This document shows positions 1 to 8,724 of a stretch of 47,964 nucleotides of DNA, one piece after another. A program made the position numbers and the translations under genes. Positions within the stretch are counted from its first letter, which is position 1; every line of letters starts with the position of its first letter. The stretch covers positions 1 through 47,964 of the forward strand of contig JAGFZV010000024.1 in the NCBI GenBank assembly GCA_017889545.1, given 5' to 3'. Under the pieces are notes generated by a model. That model had not been told where the DNA came from, ran no database searches, and saw only the letters and a program-made list of their open reading frames with translations. Source of the DNA: Bacillota bacterium. Its GTDB lineage: Bacteria > Bacillota > Negativicutes > CTSoil-072.

Positions 1-12
1 ACGCACTAAAGT

Positions 13-48
13 GCAACAAAAACAACAAGTTCGGTCTGCGCCGAACTT
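13..48 (-). terminator. Intrinsic terminator after folE2
   Basis: An 8-bp stem (AAGTTCGG/CCGAACTT, 27-48) with a six-base loop is followed on the minus strand by a T-rich run (GTTGTTTTTGTTG). It lies about 20 bases past the folE2 stop codon, as expected for a rho-independent terminator. Confidence 0.75.
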
Positions 49-66
49 GCCTTAACTCAATCTATT

Positions 67-852
67 TCAGCCAATTTGTTCGACATGCGAAGCAAATGCA
101 TTGTGGTTATGTATGGATTCAAAATTTTCACATTGCGCAGAGAACCAGCATACGCCAGGTAAAGAACGAATTGCCAAAACTAAATCTCGTAATACGTCTT
201 CGACAAATTTAGGATTATTATAGGCCTGCTCAGTAACATATTTTTCATCCTCACGTTTCAGTAATGCATATACCGGACAGCTTCCTTGAGCCTCCATCAG
301 AGCAGCTAGGTCTTCAATCCAAATAAACTTTCCATGTTGATGTCGAACCCAAACCTGCATAAGACCCCTCTGATTATGCGCTCCGTAAGATGAAATTTCC
401 TTGCTGCATGGACACAAAGAGGTAAACGGAACCTTCATTCCAAGAATAAAATCCAAATGTTCTCCTTTGGTTAAATCGCCGGAAAAACAGCAATCGCAGT
501 CAATCAAGCTCTTCAAGCCGCTGACTGGAGCCTGTTTTTCAATAAAATATTTGAAGTCAATATCAATATGCGCCCTTTTCGCATCCAACCGTTTAAGGAC
601 GTCGGTCAAAATTGCTTCCATCTCACGATAAGAAATAGGCTTGCGGCTCCATTCACTAAGAGTTTCGATAAAACGGCTCATATGCGTCCCCTTAAATTCC
701 TCTGGAAGATCAACCGTTAATTTTATTTTTGCCAATACAGATTGAAAAGCTCCCGCCTTGGTTCGAATAAGGAAAGGCAAATGAACGTCACTAACGCCGA
801 CTTTTTGAATAGCTATACCACGCTTATCGGCTAAACTTTGAACATCTTTCAA
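67..852 (-). CDS. folE2: GTP cyclohydrolase FolE2 (type IB)
   Basis: Cytosolic enzyme that converts GTP to 7,8-dihydroneopterin triphosphate, the entry step to folate and, in many bacteria, to queuosine. The protein carries the family hallmark CPCSKEIS followed by YGAHNQRG near residues 147-162, which holds the active-site cysteine of the type IB (MptA/FolE2) fold. An ATG further upstream (885) is possible, but a TTG at 852 has AGGGGTG six bases before it. That start gives an N-terminus MKDVQ...IAIQKVGV that matches the usual family beginning, so I chose it (261 aa). The gene is followed by a hairpin terminator. The upstream HD-GYP gene ends about 25 bases before the longer start, so the two may be co-transcribed. 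No other folate or queuosine genes are in the window. Confidence 0.93.
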   Translation of the reverse strand: MKDVQSLADKRGIAIQKVGVSDVHLPFLIRTKAGAFQSVLAKIKLTVDLPEEFKGTHMSRFIETLSEWSRKPISYREMEAILTDVLKRLDAKRAHIDIDFKYFIEKQAPVSGLKSLIDCDCCFSGDLTKGEHLDFILGMKVPFTSLCPCSKEISSYGAHNQRGLMQVWVRHQHGKFIWIEDLAALMEAQGSCPVYALLKREDEKYVTEQAYNNPKFVEDVLRDLVLAIRSLPGVCWFSAQCENFESIHNHNAFASHVEQIG

Positions 853-909
853 ATCATTCACCCCTATAATTACATTTAGAAGCATTACAATCGTTAAATT
901 TTTTCTTAA

Positions 910-2010
910 TTAAGCCTTTAGCACATAAGCGATCGTAATTTCTTTATTCGTTTCCAAATCAATAAATTCCCCATCAGCGGTTCGAACGACCGGACGTGTA
1001 AAAAGAAACTGGCCTGTAGAAATAATTTCCGCTTGCCGGCCATCACTTAGCTGCACAATGCTTCCAACAAAACAATCTCTGACATGACTCAGAAAGACGC
1101 TGCATACGGATGGATCATATTCGTCGAACATTTTCTGCGCCATCATTTCAAGCACGAAAAATGGTGTAACTTTGGGGCGGTATATCCGGTCGGATGTCAT
1201 GGCATCATATACATCAGCCACTGCAATGATTTTCGCATAGGGATGTATCCGGCCTCCATCGAGTTTGAGCGGGTAACCACTGCCATCCATACGCTCATGG
1301 TGTTCAAGAACACCGACGACCACCTCATCCGGTAAATCAGGAATGTTTCGTAATAATTTATACCCCAACGTTGCATGTGTTTGCATGAGATGCATTTCCT
1401 CAGCCAATAATTTTTCCGGCTTATTCAATACTTCCAAAGAAATTTTAGCCTTTCCTATATCATGCAATAAGCCGGTCAAAATGATATCCTGCAACTCTGG
1501 TCCCTGATAGCCGATCCATTTTCCAAGAACTCCCGCGATCACTGAAACATTCACCGAATGCTGAAAAGTGTACTCATCCTGGTGGCGAACCATTTGCAAA
1601 TGGTTCATCACACCTGCGGAATTTACGAGGTTGCTGACTGAATCATTCGCCAACTCTCTCATTTGGTTCAGGGGAACTTCATTAAAGTACCGTACCGATT
1701 GAAACGCTTGCGAAAGAACTTTGATCGTTTCCTGATAATCTTTCGTAAAGCGCTGCAGTTCCTGAGATATAGGGATAGGGACAGCTTGAAAAAAACCGCT
1801 TGTATCTGAACCATCATGAATTACCAGTTCTGTGACGCCCCAATAATGGAGACGTTTAATCAATGCCTCATTTAAAATGGTTCCTTCATGCAAAACGATT
1901 TTACCATTATCAGTAATCAGCGGTTGTCCGATTTTCATACCCGGCACAACATTTTTGAGCATATATTGCCTATAATGGTTCAAACCTACATCATCCTTGT
2001 CTTTATTCAT
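910..2010 (-). CDS. HD-GYP domain c-di-GMP phosphodiesterase
   Basis: A predicted cyclic-di-GMP phosphodiesterase of 366 aa. An N-terminal segment of about 80 residues (MLKNVVPGMKIGQPLIT...) resembles the accessory region often found before HD-GYP domains. The catalytic domain follows, with HD at 183-184 (LLHDIGKAKIS), HHE at 237-239 and the GYP signature GSGYP at 243-247. No transmembrane segment or receiver domain is visible, so it is probably cytosolic. The ATG start has GAGG only two bases before it, a tight spacing. The leader contains a CCCC-GAGA-GGGG hairpin immediately upstream. It is a paralogue of the gene at 4347-5390, with the same N-terminal layout. Confidence 0.92.
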   Translation of the reverse strand: MNKDKDDVGLNHYRQYMLKNVVPGMKIGQPLITDNGKIVLHEGTILNEALIKRLHYWGVTELVIHDGSDTSGFFQAVPIPISQELQRFTKDYQETIKVLSQAFQSVRYFNEVPLNQMRELANDSVSNLVNSAGVMNHLQMVRHQDEYTFQHSVNVSVIAGVLGKWIGYQGPELQDIILTGLLHDIGKAKISLEVLNKPEKLLAEEMHLMQTHATLGYKLLRNIPDLPDEVVVGVLEHHERMDGSGYPLKLDGGRIHPYAKIIAVADVYDAMTSDRIYRPKVTPFFVLEMMAQKMFDEYDPSVCSVFLSHVRDCFVGSIVQLSDGRQAEIISTGQFLFTRPVVRTADGEFIDLETNKEITIAYVLKA

Positions 2011-2226
2011 AACCTCAATGCCCCTCTCGGGGATCCGTGTTTTTGTGCCAGGAATGTAATTTGATTCGCTAAAAAAGATCCCAAATATAACTGCTGTCCT
2101 ATGTGGCTATATTATATATTTTCACACTTTTTTGTTATTTTCCTGCTAACTGCAGTATTTTTATATAGCCGTCAGGCTGTGTGAAGGATAAACCGGTAAT
2201 GAATTTTTTTATAACTGGGTTATCAA
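2011..2226. other. Intergenic region between larC and HD-GYP gene
   Basis: No gene is seen. On the minus strand it holds the end of the larBC transcript (a weak AGCC/GGCT hairpin near 2167-2178) and then the leader of the HD-GYP gene. A TATAAT-like -10 is visible in the AT-rich stretch near 2108-2117, but I see no convincing -35. GGGATC near 2080 can pair with GATCCC near 2030, followed by a GNRA-type hairpin (CCCCGAGAGGGG), so the leader is structured. I do not recognise a known riboswitch. Confidence 0.4.
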
Positions 2227-3432
2227 TTAGTTTTTACTCGATAAAAAAGCAGGCCAAAGCTTGGCAGACATCTTTAAAACTTCCTGCTGAACTAATTTTA
2301 AAGGAATATGATGTTCATCGGCTATTTTACGACAGTCCTCATACTCTGGGGAAACCGTGCAGATTCTACCTTCCATGCGACTGACTTTAACCTTGATTGG
2401 GCCCCACAGCGTGTCAATCATGATCATTTCCCGGTCCGCTACTGTTCTGTTGACCGGATAACTTCGCACCCCTATGGTACTCGTTTCAGAGAATATGATT
2501 TGCGTGATTTCGGCTTGCTGCGGAGCCTTTAACAGTACGGACAAAGTGACAGCCGGACGACTTTTTTTCATGATAATAGGAGTCAACCAAACATCCAGTG
2601 CTCCGGCTGCAAACAATTTCTCCATCACATATTCGTATATCTGAGGATTCAAGTCGTCAATATTTGCTTCCAAAGTCAGTGTCTGTTCCGCTCCCGGAGT
2701 ACCGGCTTCTACCGCAATGTCTCCGATTTGCATGCGCAATACATTAGGAATATCCAAATCCCAGGTACCTGCCCCATAGCCAGTAGATTTGCTGACAAAC
2801 CCCGCCGGAATTTCTCCAAAAGCGGTTGCCAAAGCAGCAATAATTGCAGCGCCGGTCGGAGTAACCAATTCTTTATTAATTTCTCCCTGGTAATAAGGGA
2901 TCCCACGCAGCAATTCTGCCGTTGCAGGCGCCGGAACAGGCATCCATCCATGACTGCATTTCGTAAAACCGGTTCCAGTCTGCAAACGGGACACAATAAT
3001 TTTCTTAATATCAAGATAATGCAAAGCAAATACAGTGCCTACCACATCTACGATTGCATCAACCGCACCTACTTCATGAAAATGGATCTTTTCAACACTG
3101 GTTCCGTGTACTTTAGCCTCTGCTTGCGCCAAACGCTGAAATACAGCCTTGCTTTTTTCACGGACGGCTCCGTCTAAGGCGGACTCATCCAAAATACGAA
3201 AAATATCCGGCAAATGACGATGCCGTTGACGACTGGTCAATTTCACATCTACATACGTGGCATGGATGCCGCATTTTTCCACTGGCTGAACAGTGATTTC
3301 ATAACCTGATACGGATAATTTGGCCAACTCGGCCCGTAAACGATCCTCAGGAACTCCTGCATCAATAAAAGCTCCTAACAGCATATTGCCGCTAATACCG
3401 GAAAAACAGTCCAAATACAAAGTCTTCATCAT
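2227..3432 (-). CDS. larC: Nickel-pincer cofactor biosynthesis protein LarC
   Basis: LarC inserts nickel into the pincer nucleotide made by LarB and LarE, giving the cofactor first described for lactate racemase LarA. The 401-aa protein begins with the family signature LYLDCFSGISGNMLLGAF and carries HFHEVGAVDAIVDVVG around residue 120. It also carries the threonine/glycine-rich TPTGAAIIAALA segment. It is one continuous frame covering both the LarC1 and LarC2 regions. The start has AGGTGA before ATGATG. It follows larB by 3 bases, so the two are translationally coupled. larE and larA are not in the window. Confidence 0.95.
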   Translation of the reverse strand: MMKTLYLDCFSGISGNMLLGAFIDAGVPEDRLRAELAKLSVSGYEITVQPVEKCGIHATYVDVKLTSRQRHRHLPDIFRILDESALDGAVREKSKAVFQRLAQAEAKVHGTSVEKIHFHEVGAVDAIVDVVGTVFALHYLDIKKIIVSRLQTGTGFTKCSHGWMPVPAPATAELLRGIPYYQGEINKELVTPTGAAIIAALATAFGEIPAGFVSKSTGYGAGTWDLDIPNVLRMQIGDIAVEAGTPGAEQTLTLEANIDDLNPQIYEYVMEKLFAAGALDVWLTPIIMKKSRPAVTLSVLLKAPQQAEITQIIFSETSTIGVRSYPVNRTVADREMIMIDTLWGPIKVKVSRMEGRICTVSPEYEDCRKIADEHHIPLKLVQQEVLKMSAKLWPAFLSSKN

Positions 3433-3435
3433 AAA

Positions 3436-4188
3436 TCACCTCATATGATTAATAATACTAGCCAAACGCCCCGCGCCGAAACCATTATCAATATTTACCA
3501 CCGCCACCCCGGCCGCACAACTGTTCAGCATGGACAGCAAGGCTGATAATCCGCCAAAATTAGCTCCATAACCAATACTGGTCGGTACGGCAATCACCGG
3601 TTTGGCAACCATCCCGCCAACTACGCTTGCCAAAGCGCCCTCCATACCAGCAGTGACAACAAGGACATTTGCTGTTTGCATTAATTCGTGCTGCGATAAT
3701 AAACGGTGTATCCCGGCTACACCGACATCGTATACGCGTTTAACATGATTGCCCATGATCTCAGCGGTAAGGGCCGCTTCTTCCGCAACCGGAATATCAC
3801 TTGTTCCGGCAGTCATCACCAAAATAAACCGCTCCGGATCTACGGACAAAGCTTCCCGTCGAACGAGTATCAGCTTCGCATCCTCAGAATATTCCGCTTC
3901 CGGCAACAGCTCGCGAACCGCCTCAAACATCTCTTTGTTAGCCCGCGTTGCTAAAATATTGTGAGGAAAACGCGAAAGACAACTGACAATTTCAACTACC
4001 TGTTGAACCGTTTTTCCCTGGCAAAAAATCACTTCTGGAAAACCTTGTCGAATAACCCGGTGATGATCAATTTTTGCAAAGCCCAATTCCTCATACGGCA
4101 GCGACTTTAACTGTTTCAACGCTTGATCCAACGAAAGTTGTTTATCCCGAAATAATTGCAAAATCTCTGTTGCAACAACATCATCCAT
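3436..4188 (-). CDS. larB: LarB, pyridinium-3,5-biscarboxylic acid mononucleotide synthase
   Basis: LarB carboxylates nicotinic acid adenine dinucleotide and cleaves its phosphoanhydride, the first step of nickel-pincer nucleotide synthesis. The 250-aa protein has a small N-terminal helical part (about 1-100). A PurE/AIR-carboxylase-like domain follows, with TAGTSDIPVAEEAA near residue 126 and VVTAGMEGALASVVGG near residue 178, both typical of LarB. A GAGGTG ribosome site precedes the ATG. larC follows directly, and the pair forms a two-gene operon. It used to be annotated as an AIR carboxylase or NCAIR mutase-like protein; the larC partner settles the assignment. Confidence 0.95.
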   Translation of the reverse strand: MDDVVATEILQLFRDKQLSLDQALKQLKSLPYEELGFAKIDHHRVIRQGFPEVIFCQGKTVQQVVEIVSCLSRFPHNILATRANKEMFEAVRELLPEAEYSEDAKLILVRREALSVDPERFILVMTAGTSDIPVAEEAALTAEIMGNHVKRVYDVGVAGIHRLLSQHELMQTANVLVVTAGMEGALASVVGGMVAKPVIAVPTSIGYGANFGGLSALLSMLNSCAAGVAVVNIDNGFGAGRLASIINHMR

Positions 4189-4242
4189 TATTTTTCACCT
4201 CGTTTAATATTCATTTACTTATTACAAAGTCTGCTACTGACT

Positions 4243-4289
4243 CAAAAAAATATGAAGACATACCTCCCCTTGGAGAAAAATGTCTTCAT
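4243..4289 (-). terminator. Intrinsic terminator after second HD-GYP gene
   Basis: A 10-bp perfect stem (ATGAAGACAT/ATGTCTTCAT) encloses a smaller CTCC/GGAG stem and is followed on the minus strand by ATTTTTTTG. It ends the transcript of the gene at 4347-5390. Confidence 0.85.
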
Positions 4290-4308
4290 GACACTTTAGC
4301 CGTTGCAC

Positions 4309-4335
4309 AACCGGCTTCGGCCGGTTTGCTTTTTA
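4309..4335 (+). terminator. UUCG-tetraloop hairpin with plus-strand T run
   Basis: AACCGGC-TTCG-GCCGGTT is a 7-bp stem closed by an extra-stable cUUCGg tetraloop, followed on the plus strand by TGCTTTTTATA. It looks like an intrinsic terminator reading rightwards, although no plus-strand gene lies to its left. It sits just past the stop of the minus-strand HD-GYP gene and may simply block antisense transcription. Confidence 0.45.
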
Positions 4336-4346
4336 TATACAAATTT

Positions 4347-5390
4347 TTATAGTGAAGCTACAACATGCAGTTCCGGGGTATTTAGCAAATTAACAGTGCC
4401 TTGCGCCGTCCATAAAATTGGCCGGGCTGTGTCCATACTATTGAGACGGAGCACAGTGCCGTAAAGACCATTATTCAGTTTTACGCCGGTACCTATTTCA
4501 TAAGGAACAGTCGCCTTGCAAAATGCCTGAACAACCGCACTATCAAACTGGGTTCCTGAACCTTGGCATATCATACGAACCGCTTCGTGCGTCGGAATCC
4601 TCGGCCGGTACACCCTGTCCGTTGTTAATGCGTCATAAACATCTGCTACGGCGACAATACGCGAAAATAAATGAATATCCTCTCCGCTTGTACCCCAAGG
4701 GTAGCCGCGGCCGTCATGCCGTTCATGATGTTGAAGCGCAATCAGCATCATACGATGGTCAAATTTGGTTTCGGTCTTCAAAATGGTATATCCGGTTAAT
4801 GAATGTTCCTTAACCTTATTAAACTCTTCCCAAGTTAAAGCGCCTTGCTTGTCCAGTATCGCTTTATTGATCCTTGTTTTACCATAATCATGCAGCAATG
4901 CCCCCATTCCCAGACAAAAGAGATCTTCCGCTTCCAGTCCCAGTTTAATGCCAATCACAATGGCAAAAATTCCGACATTAGCACTATGCATAAATAAATA
5001 ATCGCTCTTGAAGCGGACATCGTTGAGATAAATTAACACATGCTCACGGTGCATCAAATCCTCAACAACTTGATGAACATGTTCACTAAGTTGCGGCAGA
5101 TGTGAGGCGATTCCATCCTGACTATGAAACGCATTTTGCATGCTATATGTCATTTTTAACCGAGTGGAAGCACTAACTAAATTTTGCATCACGGAGATCT
5201 CGTGATTGTAAGAGCTATCGACTTTTATCCATACGGACGTAATCTCATGCTTGGCAAGTAATACAATAAATTCCTCCCGCAGAAGAACGCCTGCCGAGAT
5301 CAATACTCGTCCGTATTCATCGATCACATCTCTTCCTAATGTCATGCTCCCATCGACATGTTGCAAAAGGACCCGTTTGATGGTGTACAC
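4347..5390 (-). CDS. HD-GYP domain c-di-GMP phosphodiesterase
   Basis: A second predicted c-di-GMP phosphodiesterase, 347 aa. The catalytic domain has LLHDYGKTRI (HD at 167-168), HHE at 221-223 and GRGYP at 227-231. The N-terminus (KRVLLQHVDGSMTLGRDV) matches the accessory region of the paralogue at 910-2010, so both belong to one subfamily. The start is uncertain. The GTG used here lies directly against GGAGG, which is too close for normal initiation, and no better in-frame start follows soon. The roughly 210-base leader contains a copy of the dispersed structured repeat (5482-5540). The gene ends in a strong terminator. Confidence 0.9.
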   Translation of the reverse strand: MYTIKRVLLQHVDGSMTLGRDVIDEYGRVLISAGVLLREEFIVLLAKHEITSVWIKVDSSYNHEISVMQNLVSASTRLKMTYSMQNAFHSQDGIASHLPQLSEHVHQVVEDLMHREHVLIYLNDVRFKSDYLFMHSANVGIFAIVIGIKLGLEAEDLFCLGMGALLHDYGKTRINKAILDKQGALTWEEFNKVKEHSLTGYTILKTETKFDHRMMLIALQHHERHDGRGYPWGTSGEDIHLFSRIVAVADVYDALTTDRVYRPRIPTHEAVRMICQGSGTQFDSAVVQAFCKATVPYEIGTGVKLNNGLYGTVLRLNSMDTARPILWTAQGTVNLLNTPELHVVASL

Positions 5391-5481
5391 CTCCGTAAAC
5401 TGCTGCTATTAAATTGGATTTTGAGGCTGCTTTTTAAATTGTGCGATGAAAGGTCCATTTTCCATACAAGAATATACTTTT

Positions 5482-5540
5482 TCACAACAACGGCACAAAC
5501 CGCCGGCTGCACTTATAAACAGATACATCGAAATCTGATT
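5482..5540 (+). repeat. Dispersed structured repeat, degenerate copy
   Basis: Contains ACAACGGCACAAACCGCC, then CGGCTGCACTTATAA, then a short hairpin (CAGAT...ATCTG). This is the same order as in the better copies at 33936, 40421 and 17963. It lies in the leader of the HD-GYP gene, in opposite orientation to transcription. It is short and degenerate, so the assignment is tentative. Confidence 0.45.
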
Positions 5541-5563
5541 CGACATATAGAATCTCATCTCCT

Positions 5564-5584
5564 GCAATTTTCATAGAAAATTGC
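5564..5584. other. AT-rich hairpin past the RND gene
   Basis: GCAATTTTC-ATA-GAAAATTGC is a perfect 9-bp stem about 20 bases beyond the RND transporter stop codon. On the minus strand no T run follows (AGGAGATG does), so it is not a classical terminator. It could protect the 3' end of the efflux mRNA or be a protein site. Confidence 0.4.
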
Positions 5585-5601
5585 TTTCAAGTAAAAGAAT
5601 G

Positions 5602-8600
5602 TTAATTTTGCAACGGTTTTTTGTGTTTCTTTTTTGCTAAAAACTGTTGAAAATCATCCATAAAAATATACATTTGCGGAACTACGACTAAAGTCAGAAC
5701 CGTTGATGTAATTAGCCCGCCAACAACAACAACCCCCATCGAGGATCGCAGCTCTGAACCGGCGCCAAAACCAATTGCAACAGGCAGCATTCCCAAGATC
5801 ATCGCGGCAGTCGTCATCAAAATGGGCCGAAGTCTGACCGTTCCAGCATCCAGCAATGCTTTTTCCCGCGATAATCCATCCCGGCTACGCAATATATTTG
5901 TATAATCAACCAGCAAGATTGCGTTTTTAGCAACTAAGCCCATCAGCATAATAACACCAATCAAACTCATGATGTTAATCGTTTTATCAGTGATCAACAA
6001 CGCTAATACTGCACCAATCAATGAAAACGGCAAAGACAGCATGATCGTAAACGGGTGAATAAAACTTTCGAACTGAGCTGCCAAAACCATATAAATCAGA
6101 ATTACTGCGATAACCAACGCCCGTCCAATTTCTTTAAACGAATCATTCATCGTGCGGGTTTGCCCAACAAATTTATACGTATAACCAAACGGGAAACTCA
6201 TCTGATTAATTTCATTTTGCGCAGCAGTGATAATATCACCTGCCGAGACGCCCACATTATTGGCATAGACAATAATTTCCCGCTGCCGGTCGTCACGGTT
6301 AATTTGTGTCGGCCCGGAAGATAATGTAACATTTGCGACGTCGCCCAATCGAATTTGATTCCCAAATTTGGTCGGAACACGTAAATTTGCAACGTCTTCA
6401 ATTCTCGTCCGGTTCTCATGGTGTAGAAGAACTCGTATATCATAATCTTTATCACCGACCCGATACCGGTTTCCGGTAACATTGCCAGCAAAAGCAGTTT
6501 GTACTACATATCCGATTGTGGTAGTGTCGACACCAGTCTGGCCGGCCTTTGCACGGTCCAGAACAACCTGTACTTCCGGCTGATAGTCAGCTACAGAAGT
6601 ATCGACATCGGTAGCGCCAGGAATACGTCGCAGCCGTTCAGACAACTCTTGCGACAACTGTTGCAGAACCACCATATCATCGCCCCGGATCCCTACTTGT
6701 ACAGGACGGTTGTCACCACGGCTGGCAGTCGAACTGCTCGGTACAACAGAAATTTTCATTCCCGTATAATTTCGAAACTTCATTCGCAATTCATCCATAA
6801 TTTCCATCATGCTTCGCTCACGATCGGACGGATCAGTTAATTTAACGCCGATCAACGCTTTATTAACAGGATTACGACTGTACCCGATCAATAAAAAAGC
6901 ATTTTTTAACTCCGGTAATTCCAACACTTCCTGTTCAATCGGTCTGACCATCTGCTCCATTTTTTCCATAGAAGTCCCTGCCGGTGCAGACAGCATAATA
7001 TTAAACTCACCGGAATCATAGGTTGGCTGAAATTCAAAGCCCAATAATGGAATAAAAAACACATTAATCACTAATGAAACCAGTGCAATGCCTACAATCA
7101 AAAACGGTCTCTTCATCGCCCATTCTAAAAAACTCCGGTAAGTGGACCGTATAGCCAAAAATCCATTTTCCCATTTCAACAGAATTTTTTCTACCACATT
7201 CTCAAATGCGACAAACGCTTTTGGTCTCTCCGGGGCCTTTTCTTTAACACCTCTAAGCCAGCGGGCGGACAACATCGGCGTTAAAGTAAACGCAACAAAC
7301 AGTGAAAATGTTACCGCAAAAGCGATTGTCAGACCAAATTGACGAAAAAACATCCCAATTACTTCACCCATGGAGCCAACGGGGACAAAAACTGCCAAAA
7401 TACAAAAGGTGGTCGCCAAAACAGCCAATGCAATTTCCGCGGTACCGGAAAGAGCCGCGTGCATTGGGTTGCGGCCGCCCTCAATGTGACGATGGATATT
7501 TTCCACAACGACAATTGCATCGTCAATTAAAATCCCAACGGCCAAGCTGAGTCCCATCAAAGACATATTATTCAATGTAAAATTAAAATATTTCATCACG
7601 GCAAACGTTGCAATAATGGAAGTTGGGATTGCCACCGCACCGACCATCGTCGCACGAAAATCACGCAAAAAGAGAAAAACAATGATAACAGCCAATAAAC
7701 CGCCTAAAACGATTGATGTCTGTACATCTTCTACGTTATTTCTTATATAAATGGAGCTGTCGCGGGTAATATCGACTTTCACATCAGAAGGTAGTTCTTT
7801 TTGAATTTCCTTCATTGCATTTTTTACCCGTTCCGATACATCAACCGTATTGGTTCCTGACTGTTTTTGAACTGATACAACAACAGCCGGAGAACCATTC
7901 GAACGAGCATAGGTCCGTTCTTCAGTCCAGGAATCATGAACTGATGCGACATCACGCAAGAGCACAGTCTGTCCCTTTTGATACGCAACCGTAATGCTGC
8001 CGATTTCCTCGACCGTACGATACTGTCCCAGTGTGCGGACAACCATCTCATAGCCTTTTTCTTCAACATAACCGCCTGGCACGTTTGCATTTTGGCTGTT
8101 AACAATCGATAATAACTGATCCAATGTCAACCCGTATGCGTCAAGCTTGCGCGGGTCCACCATGATTTGTATTTCACGATCATTACCGCCCATCAAATTC
8201 ACAGCGCCCACACCATCCATTTGTTGGAGACGCTGTTTGACAACATCGTCCGCCATCTTGCGGACTTCGCCGCGTGACCGTTGCTCAGAGGCCATGCTAA
8301 AGTACACGACAGCTTGTGCTGTCATATCATACCGTTGAGTAACCGGTTCATCAATTTGGTCCGGCAATCTCCTGCGTATCCCCCCTACTTTCTCGCGGAC
8401 ATCAGCAGCAGCCATTTTAGGATCTGTGCCCAAAGTAAATTCAATAGTAACTTGAGAAACTCCTGAACGCGAAAGGGATGATATGGTTTTAATCCCAGCC
8501 ACTGAACTGACAGCATCTTCAATCGGCTTCGTCACTAAATTTTCCATTTCTTCCGGTGAAGCGCCTGTCCATGTCACGGAAACGGAAACCAGCGGCAAAT

Positions 8601-8724
8601 CAACGTCCGGCAACAAATCAATTCCCATTCGCGGCATCGAAGATAATCCAAAAACAACCAGTACAAGTACCAGCATCGTTGTAAATACAGGCCGATGGAT
8701 AAAAACCTTCAACATGCTATTCAT
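5602..8724 (-). CDS. RND multidrug efflux transporter, AcrB/HAE-1 family
   Basis: Inner-membrane proton-driven efflux pump of 1040 aa, full length for the family. The N-terminal transmembrane helix (FIHRPVFTTMLVLVLVVFGLSS) and the repeated two-domain architecture are clear. The proton-relay residues are present: paired Asp in TM4 (GILIDDAIVVVENIHRH) and Lys in TM10 (GLVAKNAILLVDYTN). It overlaps the upstream membrane-fusion gene by 4 bases. As is usual for many Negativicutes and HAE-1 pumps, substrate cannot be read from sequence. No outer-membrane channel (TolC/OprM) follows, so one must be supplied from elsewhere. Expression probably depends on the palindromic operator at 9916. Confidence 0.96.
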   Translation of the reverse strand: MNSMLKVFIHRPVFTTMLVLVLVVFGLSSMPRMGIDLLPDVDLPLVSVSVTWTGASPEEMENLVTKPIEDAVSSVAGIKTISSLSRSGVSQVTIEFTLGTDPKMAAADVREKVGGIRRRLPDQIDEPVTQRYDMTAQAVVYFSMASEQRSRGEVRKMADDVVKQRLQQMDGVGAVNLMGGNDREIQIMVDPRKLDAYGLTLDQLLSIVNSQNANVPGGYVEEKGYEMVVRTLGQYRTVEEIGSITVAYQKGQTVLLRDVASVHDSWTEERTYARSNGSPAVVVSVQKQSGTNTVDVSERVKNAMKEIQKELPSDVKVDITRDSSIYIRNNVEDVQTSIVLGGLLAVIIVFLFLRDFRATMVGAVAIPTSIIATFAVMKYFNFTLNNMSLMGLSLAVGILIDDAIVVVENIHRHIEGGRNPMHAALSGTAEIALAVLATTFCILAVFVPVGSMGEVIGMFFRQFGLTIAFAVTFSLFVAFTLTPMLSARWLRGVKEKAPERPKAFVAFENVVEKILLKWENGFLAIRSTYRSFLEWAMKRPFLIVGIALVSLVINVFFIPLLGFEFQPTYDSGEFNIMLSAPAGTSMEKMEQMVRPIEQEVLELPELKNAFLLIGYSRNPVNKALIGVKLTDPSDRERSMMEIMDELRMKFRNYTGMKISVVPSSSTASRGDNRPVQVGIRGDDMVVLQQLSQELSERLRRIPGATDVDTSVADYQPEVQVVLDRAKAGQTGVDTTTIGYVVQTAFAGNVTGNRYRVGDKDYDIRVLLHHENRTRIEDVANLRVPTKFGNQIRLGDVANVTLSSGPTQINRDDRQREIIVYANNVGVSAGDIITAAQNEINQMSFPFGYTYKFVGQTRTMNDSFKEIGRALVIAVILIYMVLAAQFESFIHPFTIMLSLPFSLIGAVLALLITDKTINIMSLIGVIMLMGLVAKNAILLVDYTNILRSRDGLSREKALLDAGTVRLRPILMTTAAMILGMLPVAIGFGAGSELRSSMGVVVVGGLITSTVLTLVVVPQMYIFMDDFQQFLAKKKHKKPLQN

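Noticed and set aside
2728-3177. 149-codon open frame on plus inside larC
   Set aside because: Antisense shadow of a clear family member; no ribosome site.
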